Made by a program: the position numbers and the translations under genes | NCBI GenBank assembly: GCA_036874045.1 | Contig: CM072345.1 | Coordinates: forward strand, 14,910,001-14,974,000 | From: Cymodocea nodosa | Lineage: Eukaryota > Streptophyta > Magnoliopsida > Alismatales > Cymodoceaceae | Direction of reading: 5' to 3' | DNA length: 64,000 nt | The notes under the pieces: generated by a model | The model's database searches: none | The model's input: the letters and a program-made list of their open reading frames with translations, nothing else | Told to the model about the DNA's origin: nothing | Part shown: positions 35,340 through 46,900 of the stretch, in pieces | Layout of the letters: each line of letters begins with the position of its first letter | Numbering within the stretch: the stretch's first letter is position 1

Positions 35340-37616
35340 ATGGCTTTACCCTTGCTTCTCCTCCTCATCCTCGGTTCCTCCACCACCACCGCCGATGTTG
35401 CACGCCAGGAGAAGAGGACGACGTACATAGTTCATGTCGCCAAGTACCAGATGCCGTCGGAGTACGCAGAACACAGCCACTGGTACGACGCGTCCCTCCG
35501 CTCCGTGTCCAACACCGCCGAAATGCTCTACACCTACGACACCGTCGCTCACGGGTTCTCCACTAGGCTGACGCCTTCCGAGGTCGAGTCCCTCATGGCC
35601 AAGGACGGCATCCTGTCGGTCGTCCCGGATACGAGGTACGAGCTGCACACCACTCGTACGCCCGAGTTTCTCGGGCTTGCCGCCAACCAGGCGTTCCTTC
35701 CACAGTCCAACATCGACAAGGATGTGATCATTGGTGTGCTTGACACTGGAGCATGGCCGGAGCTGAAGAGCTACGATGATTCCGGATTAGGGCCGGTACC
35801 GGCTAGCTGGAAGGGCGCGTGCGAAGAAGGGAAGGGATTCGTGCCGTCGAAGGCCTGCAACAGGAAGCTCATAGGAGCAAGGTTCTTCTCCAAGGGCTAC
35901 GAAGCGCACAAAGGCGTCATCGACGAGTCACAGCAATCCAAGTCCCCATGTGACGACGACGGTCATGGGAGTCACACCTCCACCACCGCCGCCGGGTCCT
36001 CCGTTTCCAACGCCAGCCTCTTTGGTTTCGCTTCCGGTAATGCGAGAGGCATGGCCACGAGGGCAAGGGTCGCCGTCTACAAGGTATGCTGGGCCGGTGG
36101 CTGTTTCAGCTCCGACATTCTCGCAGCTTTGGACAAGGCAGTGGACGATGGCGTGAACATCCTCTCCCTCTCGCTTGGTGGCGGGCAGGTTAATTACTAC
36201 AAGGACATGGTAGCCGTCGGGTCTTTCGCGGCGATGGAGAAGGGGATCTTCGTCTCCTGCTCCGCCGGAAACGCTGGTCCCGAGCAGTCGACGCTGTCGA
36301 ACGTCGCTCCGTGGATGACAACCGTCGGGGCAGGAACACTCGATCGTGACTTCCCGGTCTTCATCTTGCTTGGCAACGGCAACAATTACACGGGGGCGTC
36401 GCTCTACAGCGGGAAGCCATTCCCAGAGAACACGAAGCTCGACTTCATCTACGCCGGTAGTGCCAGCAACTCCACCAAGGGGAACCTTTGTATGAAGGGG
36501 ACGCTCATACCGGAAAAGGTAAAGGGGAAGATCGTGTTCTGTGACAGAGGCATCAGCCCCAGAGTTAAGAAGGGCTACGTCGTCAAAGAAGCCGGTGGCG
36601 CCGGGATGATACTTGCCAATGGTCCAGCCAACGGAGAGGAGCTCGTGGCTGACGCGCACTTGCTCCCCGCAGCTGCGGTGGGGCAGAAAATAGGCAAGCT
36701 TATAAAATCGTACTTAGTCTCCGAAGCAAATCCCAAAGCCACCATCATCTTCGGGGGAACGGAAGTCGGCGTGAAGCCGTCCCCCGTGGTAGCCGCCTTC
36801 TCCTCCCGCGGCCCCAACAGCGTGACCCCTGGAATCCTTAAGCCCGACGTCATCGCGCCGGGAGTCAACATCCTGGCCGGTTGGTCTGGCGCCATCGGCC
36901 CGACTGGCCTCAGCATGGACAAACGCCGGACGGAATTCAACATCGTGTCCGGGACGTCCATGTCCTGTCCTCACGTCAGCGGGCTCGGGGCGCTGCTAAA
37001 GGCCGCCCACCCCGACTGGAGCCCCGCCGCCATAAGGTCGGCGCTGATGACCACGGCCTACAACTCCTACAACAGCCGGTCGGGCGGCCAGATCCTGGAC
37101 GTGGCGACGGGTAAACCGGCCACCGCCTACGACATCGGATCGGGGCACGTGAACCCAGTTCGGGCGTCGGACCCGGGACTCGTGTACGACCTGGGCCCGG
37201 ACGAGTACCTGAGCTTCCTCTGCGCGCTCAACTACACCTCCCTCCAGATCTCCGCCATGAGTCGCAGGAACTTCACGTGCGAGCGGGGCAAGTCCTACTC
37301 CGTGTCGGATCTCAACTACCCCTCCTTCACGGTGGAGTTCCCTTCCACCAAGGTTTCGAGCGTGAGGAAGCACAGGAGGACGGTAACGAACGTGGGGAAC
37401 CCCGGGACGTACAGGGCGAAGGTGACGGGGACGTCGGACGTGAAGGTGACGGTGGAGCCGGAGGAGCTGAGGTTCAGAAAGACGGGGGAGAAGCAGAGCT
37501 ACAGCGTCACCTTCACGTCGGAGAAGCAGAGGGCGAAGACGGCGAGCTTCGGGCGGCTGGAATGGTCGGACGGAAGTCACGTGGTTGGCAGCCCCATGGT
37601 GTTTACGTGGGCATGA
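35340..37616 (+). CDS. Subtilisin-like serine protease, SBT1.7-type
   Basis: A single exon of 758 codons, as usual for SBT1 genes. Residues 1-19 or so form a signal peptide (MALPLLLLLILGSS). An inhibitor I9 propeptide spans about 29-105. The S8 catalytic domain follows with Asp135 in VLDTGAWPE, His209 in DDDGHGSHTS, oxyanion Asn311 in SAGNAGPEQ and Ser540 in SGTSMSCPHVSG. A PA domain is inserted at about 360-470, and the C-terminal Fn3-like domain ends SHVVGSPMVFTWA. Overall it reads close to Arabidopsis SBT1.7 (ARA12), a secreted apoplastic protease known for releasing seed mucilage. Likely role: processing or turnover of cell-wall proteins. The usual Val in DTGVWPES is Ala here, the Ser after Glu is Leu, and GHGTHT is GHGSHT; the catalytic residues themselves are all present. 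The start is the ATG directly before the signal peptide; an open frame continues upstream without family similarity. Confidence 0.97.
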   Translation: MALPLLLLLILGSSTTTADVARQEKRTTYIVHVAKYQMPSEYAEHSHWYDASLRSVSNTAEMLYTYDTVAHGFSTRLTPSEVESLMAKDGILSVVPDTRYELHTTRTPEFLGLAANQAFLPQSNIDKDVIIGVLDTGAWPELKSYDDSGLGPVPASWKGACEEGKGFVPSKACNRKLIGARFFSKGYEAHKGVIDESQQSKSPCDDDGHGSHTSTTAAGSSVSNASLFGFASGNARGMATRARVAVYKVCWAGGCFSSDILAALDKAVDDGVNILSLSLGGGQVNYYKDMVAVGSFAAMEKGIFVSCSAGNAGPEQSTLSNVAPWMTTVGAGTLDRDFPVFILLGNGNNYTGASLYSGKPFPENTKLDFIYAGSASNSTKGNLCMKGTLIPEKVKGKIVFCDRGISPRVKKGYVVKEAGGAGMILANGPANGEELVADAHLLPAAAVGQKIGKLIKSYLVSEANPKATIIFGGTEVGVKPSPVVAAFSSRGPNSVTPGILKPDVIAPGVNILAGWSGAIGPTGLSMDKRRTEFNIVSGTSMSCPHVSGLGALLKAAHPDWSPAAIRSALMTTAYNSYNSRSGGQILDVATGKPATAYDIGSGHVNPVRASDPGLVYDLGPDEYLSFLCALNYTSLQISAMSRRNFTCERGKSYSVSDLNYPSFTVEFPSTKVSSVRKHRRTVTNVGNPGTYRAKVTGTSDVKVTVEPEELRFRKTGEKQSYSVTFTSEKQRAKTASFGRLEWSDGSHVVGSPMVFTWA

Positions 37617-39632
37617 GTCGTTCCTGGTCTTATTTTTTACGGTTTTCTCATGTTGTTATATATATTTATTTTTACATGACCGTGGTAAGCACCGACCGAG
37701 CAAGTGGGAGGAGGATCTTCCACCTTCGGCGAGGATGGGCCGGTCTGATCTGGAAAGAGTGCAATTTTTAGGTTTTTTTGTTGTTGCAGGTTGGTGGCAA
37801 ATGATTCCAATCAATAATCATCAATGGAAATCATTGCCCTGGGCGGGATGTCCACCGAGGAAGGAATCTTGAATAATAAACAAACAAGTGTAGGTGTTTT
37901 TCTTTCCTTGATCCAAGGATTAGTGACGCATGACACAGACGAGATGTCACATCAGTCGTACGCATGGCTTGTAAAATTATTGTTATTGTTATAAACAAAT
38001 AAGTGTAATGTTTGTCCTCTCACCCCCCCCCCCTCCTGCAGGTCGGTCAAGTCTCCTTTTCTTTTCTTTTTTAAAAGAGAAAAAAAAAAAAAATCTTGGA
38101 TTGATAATCAAAAACTTAACTTCACATAACATATCTGGGTATCTTATCTTTAGCTTTGTGGAAGCTCAAAAATCACGACCGCTCATCGATCAACATTCTC
38201 TTCGAAGATATCTCGAGAAACCGCTTAGTTTTAATTAATCCATCTTTACCACTTATTTTTGTTGAATAGATCGTTCTAGCAGGTCGGTCCTTCTTTTTAT
38301 CAAGCTTGTTTGGGCTGCTTGTTAGCCTTCTTCCATTATCTTGTTGCCCTGATCCAACTTGTATTTAATTTTGGACTATTGATCTTTTCAGCTCTATGGC
38401 ACTTTTAAATAAACCTTTTCTATCTTCGATTGTGACTTCATAGTTGAAGCTTTTTATTTAACATACCGCGCGCCGTTGATTTTGCAAAAAAAAAAAAAAA
38501 AAAAAAACCTCGTTCATTCTCGCAGGAATTCATTTAACTTGTCTGACCATGGCGTCGATCTCATGGTGATCAGATTTCACAATCCATTTAGATCAGTCGG
38601 TTTAATGGTCAATGATTTAACCATAAAGAAAAAAAAAAACGGTACGTAGATATATCGATCTCAAGTAAACGAAACTTTGATTTGATTTTTAGAACGCCGA
38701 TCAAATAGAAGTCCACAATTCAGTGTGTGTTTGCCTTTATTTCATGAAATGACTTGTGTTTTAGTTCAGTAAAAATTAGGTTAGAGTTTGAGTAAATTAA
38801 AAAAGATGCAATGAACAAAACAAACTCGAACAGTTCAATTTTTTAATATTATTTTTGAATTTTATAGTAAATGTTAATTTGCAGATATGATCTTATCATG
38901 ATAAATTATGTTATTTTCGGTACACGTATTTTACAATGATTTATGAGAAAATAACCAGATGATATTTTTGGCAACCGAACTTGCTGCGTCAATACTCTCA
39001 CGAGCCATGAATTTGTTAAATATCTCATATTTGAATACAATCAATCTGAAACATTCTAAAACTTAGAACAGAATATACACGAATTGAATGAAATACAAGA
39101 AAGAAAACGTTGATCGTCGTTCCTTACCCTCACATGCGTTTACTCGAAATGCGCGCAACGAAGAAAAAGTGCACGTCAATTCACGGTAGGCCGCCGGTCC
39201 TCCGTGATTAGAATTAAACCGTGAAGTAAAAATCTAATTCAAAATAAATTGTATTCTTTTTGTATCAATGTGAGGTTTATGTCAGGAACAGAGGGCCGTG
39301 GACCCGGCTATCTGATAACCAAACAGTAAAAAAAGTAATGAAACAAAATCAAAGCCAGCTAGCGATTTCTTGGAAGCGAAACAAACGAAACAAGGGGAGA
39401 GAGAGAGAGATTGGGTGTTGGTTAGATGGAAGAAACCGCGTGGGAGGGCGCCGGCCGTTTCGGTGCCGCATGTGACCACCAACCAAACCTTTGGTTGATT
39501 CGTGTGCGCCCCATTCGGCGAGCGGTGAACCCGAACCTTTCTTTCTTTCCTTCTGTCCTTCTGTCCTTCTTTCCTTCTTTCTTTCTTTCTTTCTTTCTTT
39601 CTTTGTTTGTTTGTTTTTGACGATGCCAGTGA

Positions 39633-39665
<33 letters not shown>

Positions 39666-39881
39666 GCCATACTTGGAGTTTAAGACTTCCGGTTCACCTT
39701 TTGTAGAGGTAAAAAAAAACAAAAAAAAAAAACAAAGGCAGTAGTAGTACGTACGTGTGCATTTATGCAGCAACCCACCACCCCACTGCCATCCAGCTCA
39801 GTACCAGCCCATCGTTCATCCAAAAAAAAGAAAAGAAAAAAAAGAAACCTCCTCCCTTCTCTTCATCATCTCTGCCTTCCT
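37617..39881. other. Spacer between subtilase and GASA genes
   Basis: It holds the subtilase 3' UTR with a possible AATAAA signal near 37875, then AT-rich DNA. A C-run lies at 38025-38033, an A-run at 38487-38507, (GA)n near 39397-39410, (CTTT)n at about 39541-39605 and (TG)n(TA)n at about 39634-39665. The last few hundred bases are the GASA promoter. No gene is seen. Confidence 0.5.
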
Positions 39882-39889
39882 CTATAAAT
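39882..39889 (+). promoter_or_regulatory. TATA box of the GASA gene
   Basis: CTATAAAT lies about 120 bases before the ATG at 40005, in a pyrimidine-rich context, with a C/T-rich leader downstream. Transcription would start near 39915. Confidence 0.7.
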
Positions 39890-40004
39890 TATGTCTGCTT
39901 CCGGTTCTTCTTCTCCACTCCCACCGTCCCCTTCACAACCCTACCGCCCCCATATTCTTCCTCCACATATCTCTCGTCTACAAGCACGCACACGTAACAC
40001 AAGC

Positions 40005-40453
40005 ATGAAGAGGTCACTGGCCATCTCCTTGGCCCTTCTTCTGCTATGCCTCTCTTCTTTCTACGTCGACCAAGCTTCGGGGTCAGGTACGTGCGTACGT
40101 ATGTATATATTCTTGCGTGCGTTTGTGTATATATGTTCTGAAGAGTGAGGACCGAGCAGCAGTACGTACATGACGACATATATGTTTAACTCGTTCCTCC
40201 GCTTGTATGGGTAATGCATGAACTGACCTGACCTGACCGTCCACCATGTGGGTGGGTGGGTGCTGCAGTGTTCTGCGACACCAAGTGCAAGGTGAGGTGC
40301 GCCAAGGCGGGGTACATGGACAGGTGCCTCAGGTACTGCGGCATGTGCTGCAGCCGCTGCCGCTGCGTCCCCTCCGGCACCTACGGCAACAAGGACGAGT
40401 GTCCCTGCTACAGGGACATGCTCTCCAGCAAGAAGAAGCCCAAGTGCCCGTAA
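40005..40453 (+). CDS. GASA/snakin family secreted Cys-rich peptide
   Basis: Two exons, 40005-40086 and 40269-40453, encode 88 aa. The 182-base intron has TCAG|GTACGT...TGCAG|TG, phase 1. Residues 1-25 or so are a signal peptide ([18 protein letters not shown]). The mature part carries the twelve-cysteine GASA domain: [35 protein letters not shown] and KPKCP at the C-terminus. All twelve cysteines are present in the family spacing. Known role: gibberellin-regulated apoplastic peptides in growth, redox balance and defence, with snakins being antimicrobial. The linker between signal peptide and domain is very short, so this is a compact member. A polyadenylation signal lies at 40544-40549. Confidence 0.97.
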
Positions 40454-40889
40454 AATGAATTCCCCGTCAGGCCACATCCTCCTTCCTGCTGCTGCTGCTG
40501 CTGCTGCTTATGTATATGCACATAGAACACCCGTCCATCTTTGAATAAACAGCTACCATGCCCATCTGCTACCTCATGTGCCTGCCTTTTGCTTCTCGAT
40601 CGTTTAAATAATTTCCCTCTTTTTCCTCTACTTCTTCTTGTGGATTCTGGGTGTGGTGGCGCTCTGCGTCCGGTCCGCCCTCTCTTCTCCTTGTGTGGTA
40701 CCATTAATTAATTATATTCGATGGTCACTTCACTTCAATTCATACCCCTGCAATCGGGGTATTACGAATCTTTTATAATATCATTTGATTTGTGGACTAT
40801 AAGACAAAATCTTAAACGAATAAATTCGCAGAACAATATCTAAAACGAATAAATTCGCAGAACAATATCATAAAAGTTGCGTCTATTTT

Positions 40890-40956
<67 letters not shown>

Positions 40957-43914
40957 ACAGAAACTTTTCACCTTCGGATTTTACCTTCTTTGTTTACTAG
41001 CTTCCATGACAATATTCAAAACAACCGTCCCTAAATTGAATAAATATTGAAAAGAAACTTAATTCAAGCACAACCACTCCCCATCAATAGCATTTGGGAT
41101 ATTTCCATTTTAATTTATTACCAAGATTAACCAATGCTCCTCTATTTTTCTCGAATTTACTTACGTAATAACATCAACGTCTGACGTTGTATACATTATC
41201 TTATAATGTTCAACAGGGGATGTACAGGACGATACCACTCTTTAGCTTGATTAATTACATGCAAGTAAAACATTCAATCAAAGTACGTAGTTACCTTACT
41301 GCCTTTTCACCGTGACTTTTGTTGTAATTTACTTGTTGTTTAATATTTTGCAAGCTCAATTCTGATGCGAGGAGCTACGTAGAAGTTTGAATGAAAGTGA
41401 AATATCAGTTCGGGTAATACTAAAGTTATTATTTTAAACTTAGTTAGCAGGCAGTAATTACAAGCATTTTGAAGTGAAAGTTAGTTAGTTGTCGTTGGCT
41501 GTGAAATAAATAAGCTTGAATTTGTTAGTCATTTTTGCATCCAATCAAGAACACGTACGGGAGGGCATTGAATTAATACGCAAGAAAATAAAAGTATTAT
41601 GATGTAAAGTTTATGTTCAACGTAGAATTTTTTCTTCCAACCTTGTCGTACGTACGGGTGATGATGCTCTTTTTTAACTAACTTAGGGGCGTAAATTTAT
41701 TTTGCCATCGCATTAAAAATCTATCTTAAAATAAAAATTCACGGGAGTCCGAATTAACAATTACTTAATTAATTAATTCGGTGGAGTCCAAAAGGTGTGG
41801 GAATCCTCTCGGACCAAAGGACGTCACTCACAACCTACATTGACAGCCGGTCAGCGAGAAAAGGCCAGTGCCAGCCCATCGCCCGTCGTCGTTATCGCCG
41901 CAAGTGGTCCGGCGTCGGTGGCGGTGGAGGGAGCGTGCACATTTGGGTCCACCCATAATGTCCCTGTCGCTTGTCGTCGGCGGCATCCATGGTCGGTGCC
42001 TCACGTGGGGACGCCTTATGCCAAATACTCCGATGCATATGATGTCTCTCACCAAGGGGGGGAGGGAGGGGGGAACAAAAAACGTTCTTATTGTGGTAGA
42101 CGGACAAGATTCAGGGAGGAGGAGGAGGATTTGAGGAGGTCATATGTGGGTGAGGACGAGCGTGGGTGGGCAAGGGCAGGAGGAGGAAGAGGCAAACAGC
42201 AAGTCAGGAGAAGAAGTTGCAGATCGAATCCTAATTCAAAATAGCTGGAAAAGCCCCGTCGTTGAAGTGCAAGAAGCTGTCGATTACAACCTCCTCCTTT
42301 TTCTTTGACAATTCGACGGTTACAATTTAAATGTAAGGCCCAAAATAGAAATGTTTATTTCTTTGTAGGTGAGAGTTTCTGCTCACGGCCATTATTGCCA
42401 CAAACGACCGATGATCAAAATATTTATAGATGGTGTAGATGACTAAGACCTTAAAAATTAGATGTAGGGTCGATATGCAGTAAACCATGCAAGGCATCCT
42501 TCCTTCTTTTCTAAAATTAAATGTAGGGAGTGTTTTTACGGGTGTCCCACGAAGAACATAATCTCTAAGCTTGAATGATGCTTAATTTTCTAGCTTTTTT
42601 TTTTTTCCGATGTATTTGGAACCCAAAAATGCACTGATCTATTTGAAACTAGGGTTCACAAGGAAGGTTGGCTGGCAATTTCCAAGCTATGGGATGAAAC
42701 AATGAACATCAATTTTACTTAATAATTATTTGCCTTGGATAATCACTTTATTTTTCTCTCTTATAATCACTTCATTTTTCCTTCTCATTTCTTTTCATTT
42801 TCTCTTTCTTTTTTTAATTTTATCTTCACCTTTCCATCATTTTTTTCCTTCTTTTTTTATTTTTTATCTTCTCGTGCTGCCCTTTCTTCCTCATCATTGC
42901 TTAGGGCATGGTTGTCAAACGGTGGCAACAGGCGAAGGACGACACACAAGCGAAAGACGTACAAGTGAGGGATGCGCAAGCAGAAGGCGTGCAAGCGACA
43001 AACAGAGAATGCATCAGATGTGTGTGCTAAGAACACACAAGCAATGCAATGACGAACGCAATGATGCAGATGAGAGGTGCACACAACGATGCGCAAGGAA
43101 GAGTTGCAAGCGACAAAAATTTTTTACAAAGAGAAAGCTTGAAAAATAGAGATTGTGTTGTCCTTTATACATCAGTAAAATTTCACATTTTTTAGGTCAA
43201 CACAAACACTTCCCAAATCTTTTTTTTTTTTTTTTTTGGATTTACTATTTTCAACGTTTTCTGTTTGACACAAATCATCTTCCCTCCCCCCCCCACACAC
43301 TCTTTTAAAGACCAATGTCTTATTTTGTGGAAACATATCCAAACATAGAAACGTTGAAAGGACAAAACAAACAATACCAAACTTTCTAGCATGGACATGC
43401 GAAGCAAGAATCCTTAATAAAAGTGTCCAACATAGATGATAAAAGGACGTACAACACTTTGTTCACAAGTTGCATATCTCAAAGCTTTTCATTGTACGTA
43501 TTATAGCACAATACAAACTTATATTGCATCATCGCATACATCCATCGATATTTAAAAATGTGACATCAAATTCTGTAAAAGATACTGTTCTTTTTAATTC
43601 TAATGATAATACTTAATCTGAGTTCAAACATAAATCTCTTTCTCACAAAGTATAATGGAAGCTCAACTACTTTATCTATTGTCAATTCGATCAAAAATAT
43701 TATACACCTACCCTTTTTATGAAAGAAAAAAATTTCCTCATATTGGAAAATTTTCATTAACAATTAATTTCTTATGCATTATGCTACCTAGTTACTGCTG
43801 CCAACACTTCCATCTTTCAAACTCTTTATTTTTAATTCCCCAACACGAATGCTTTGGTAATGGAGGTAATGAACATTAAACGAGAAAAGCATCAGCTAGG
43901 AAGGAAAAGACCCT
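40454..43914. other. Gene-free interval between GASA and receptor genes
   Basis: Contents are the GASA 3' UTR, two direct 29-base copies at 40812-40869, and an (AC)n(AT)n microsatellite at about 40891-40951. A GC-rich patch at 41790-42245 has a long open frame of no recognisable family. The stretch 42905-43110 repeats short GCAAGCGA- and AAGACG-like words. Otherwise it is AT-rich. The 3' UTR of the minus-strand receptor gene occupies the right end. Confidence 0.5.
40544..40549 (+). terminator. Polyadenylation signal of the GASA gene
   Basis: AATAAA lies about 90 bases after the stop codon, following a (CTG)n-rich 3' UTR at about 40487-40507. It fits a near-upstream element for polyadenylation. 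Confidence 0.55.
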
Positions 43915-46900
43915 TCAAGCACCTTGCTCGTCATGCATGTGATTGGGGACCTCTGACTGGCTTTCCAATGGCATATATTGTGCCATTATAGCTCGTACCT
44001 CCGCATCCATGTAAGACTGAAAAGAAGACGATAGTGTTGACAAATTTAAAATTTAGCTTATGATAAATAAGATTCCATAACCATACAAAAAAAGGCAAAT
44101 AAGAACAAATATACCACAAGAACAATGGGAATACCACATAATACTGCTCACAAAAGAAGAAAATGGGCGACAGGCTTACCCTTAATCTATACTTGTACAC
44201 AATGTATGCACCAACAGCAGCAATCAAGAGCCCTCCCATGATTATCCAAACTACTGCCCATGTCGTCTTTGCCATGACATCCTTCTTAGCTAGAAAAAAA
44301 AAACGCAAATTAAGAAAGAAGTAACTTGAAATGTAAACAGTAGGCGTTAAAGAACCACTCACATATGCAAGTGTCATGATCTCTGATGTACAGAAGATCT
44401 CCACTGCAGGTGCACTCATAGCTACCCCAGGTATTTTTGCAAGTGCATTCAGGACATTGGCAAGCTCTTTTCTCTTTGCATTCATTAATGTCTGTGGGTG
44501 AAAGAAAACATGAAATGTCACCATATTTTCAACAGAAAGCCTTCAATTAATCCCATCGAAAAAGGAAACTCATCTACTAATGACTTCTTGCTAGTTCCTG
44601 ACCAAAAATTGCTAAACAAGCACAGCTTCATTCCTTTTTCATACTTTGTAGTGCTATTTTGTCACAACTACTACGTTGGTGTTGCAAGTAATTACGGACA
44701 AATCTACCTTCACACTTTCTGATGCCGTCACCTCTGAATCCGCGGGGGCATTGGCATTTAGCCTTTCCACTTACCTGTAGATGATAGAGATATTAGAAGG
44801 ATGCACCAAATCCTTTAGGAGGAACAAGATAAAAATTTAATAACTAGAACACTATGAAAATCTACCAACCTGACAAGCAGAGAACGTTTGATCATTTTGA
44901 GTTTCTTTCCAACAACCTCCATTATTTATCCTACATCGTCCAGGGCCACTTGCTGTGTGATGAAAAAGAAACATTAGCAAGATATGTGGCCATGCTTCAG
45001 AACATCAAAATCAAAGAACATTACAGATTCAAGCCATTCAAAAAAAGAAGGATGTGGTAAAAAAATAAAAATATTGAAAAACAGAAAATTTAATCACATT
45101 ATATAGCAATTATCAATTAAAATTTTCCCTTAACCTTTGTTCCTTTTGAACAAAACGGAATTGCATACCTTGAATAGCATCATCGGAGGTCATTAGTTCT
45201 TGAACCATATAAATGGAGCAAATTGACATATTGACAAATATGTTGAATGTTTCCAACTCATGGGCCATTGTATGTCAAAAGCATCTTAATAGCTGGGATA
45301 TTATCTCTACCAAACAAGACATAAAGCAGAGAAGGGGAACCAAAGTCCCAGAATACATAATCCCAACTTATTATGCTACGATGCCCTGAAGAAAAGACAA
45401 ACCAAAACTGCAGATGACAAAAAGCTCATAACAACCGGATAGACACCAAGACATCCTACCGACCTAAATGACATCAGGTTTCTAATGTTTACGCACTGAA
45501 AACCAATTGCTTCATTCTAATGAATTCAAGGCTTTAACTTCTAAGGTTCAAAAACAAATATTTTCGAAATAAATCCACTTCAGATATAAAGAAATTTTGT
45601 TGAAATTTACTGATACTGCAGCCAGACATCAAGCCAATATTCATTTCTAAAAGAAAATATTGCCTTATAATCAACATCGTAGCTATATGCACATTCTTCC
45701 ATTATGGATGCACCGAACTTAGTTGAGTTCTACTTGAAAGGCATATTTACCTTCACAACTGGTATAACCATCTCCCTTGAATTGCACACCTTCAAACAAG
45801 GGACACTCACAAACTCTTCCACGAAAAGTATCCTAAAAATAATAATTCCACGATCAGAGGAAGCAAAACTAGTAGGGGGATGTTAGATACACTTGCATCC
45901 AAATTACCTTGCACGCAGTAATGTTGGAAGTTTTATCTTGCCAACAACCTCCATTATTTTTCAGACATTCATTTGTTTCTATATCTGATAGAAGAAAAGC
46001 GTCAGGACTTGAGAAATGACAACAAATTGTGAAATTCTTGTAACTCCAAAAAGAAGCAAGGATCGAGATGAAAAAACCAAAGCTTCTTCACTTGTGAAGT
46101 GTGGATTAAAGCAAACATTTATTCAAAGTTCAAATTCAGTCAACAAAATTTCTAAGTAACGTAGAAAAGTTACCACTGCTCAAACAAACAGCCGGTTCAG
46201 TAGTTTCCTCAAAACCAGAGCAAATAGCTTTTAAAACGGCACTTTTCTCAAGCTTTCCTGCAAATATGTCCATGTTGGCATCAATTTTACTCAAAATAAG
46301 TAGTTCCTTTGCTACTGACCTCGATATTGTCGATTGTTAACGATGACTGTTGGTAGTATGGTAACATCTCCTCTTGAGCCTTTCCCAATCTACAAAGATT
46401 TTCATCACAAAGGTGAAATTAAACTGAAAAAAGCAGGACTAAGAAGAAACTACATACAAGCTCATAAAAAAACTGAAAATTTCATCTTGGTACTTAAACA
46501 TTATGATAAGGTACATACTACCTAGAGACTTACCATGATAGATTTGAGAAGGAAAAGGATAATCTACTGGGTATATTGATGTTATCCCAGATGCCTTAAA
46601 ATAGTAATAAGGGGCTAGCTAGTGTGCTTATTCTGACCATACCGCACTATTAGTAGACATGAATGGGAAGACATTTAGAAGTCCATTCAGAATGGAGGCA
46701 AGATGGTTATGAGATAACTCATTCCGTGATATTGGGAAGGAATGCTGGAAGAGACCAATTAATGGAACCACAGCCATCACATCAGTAGCAAGGAAATTAA
46801 AGAAAGTTTGAAGATGGAAATCATTAAATGAAAGAAAGGCTAATACAAGAGAATGGTGGAGCAGAACAAAGCAACACTTGGCACGGTTATACAGACATGA

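Noticed and set aside
35928-37580. Several long antisense frames within the subtilase gene
   Set aside because: They result from the high GC content of the coding strand; the plus-strand frame holds the full catalytic set.
41795-42244. 149-codon plus-strand frame in a GC-rich patch
   Set aside because: Composition is Arg/Gly-rich as expected from GA-rich DNA, with no domain, splice context or promoter; antisense frames are similar in length.
42900-43140. Possible Cys/Arg-rich peptide gene (frame 42730-43149)
   Set aside because: The residues come from degenerate GCAAGCGA-type repeats and there is no signal peptide plus cysteine pattern of a known family.
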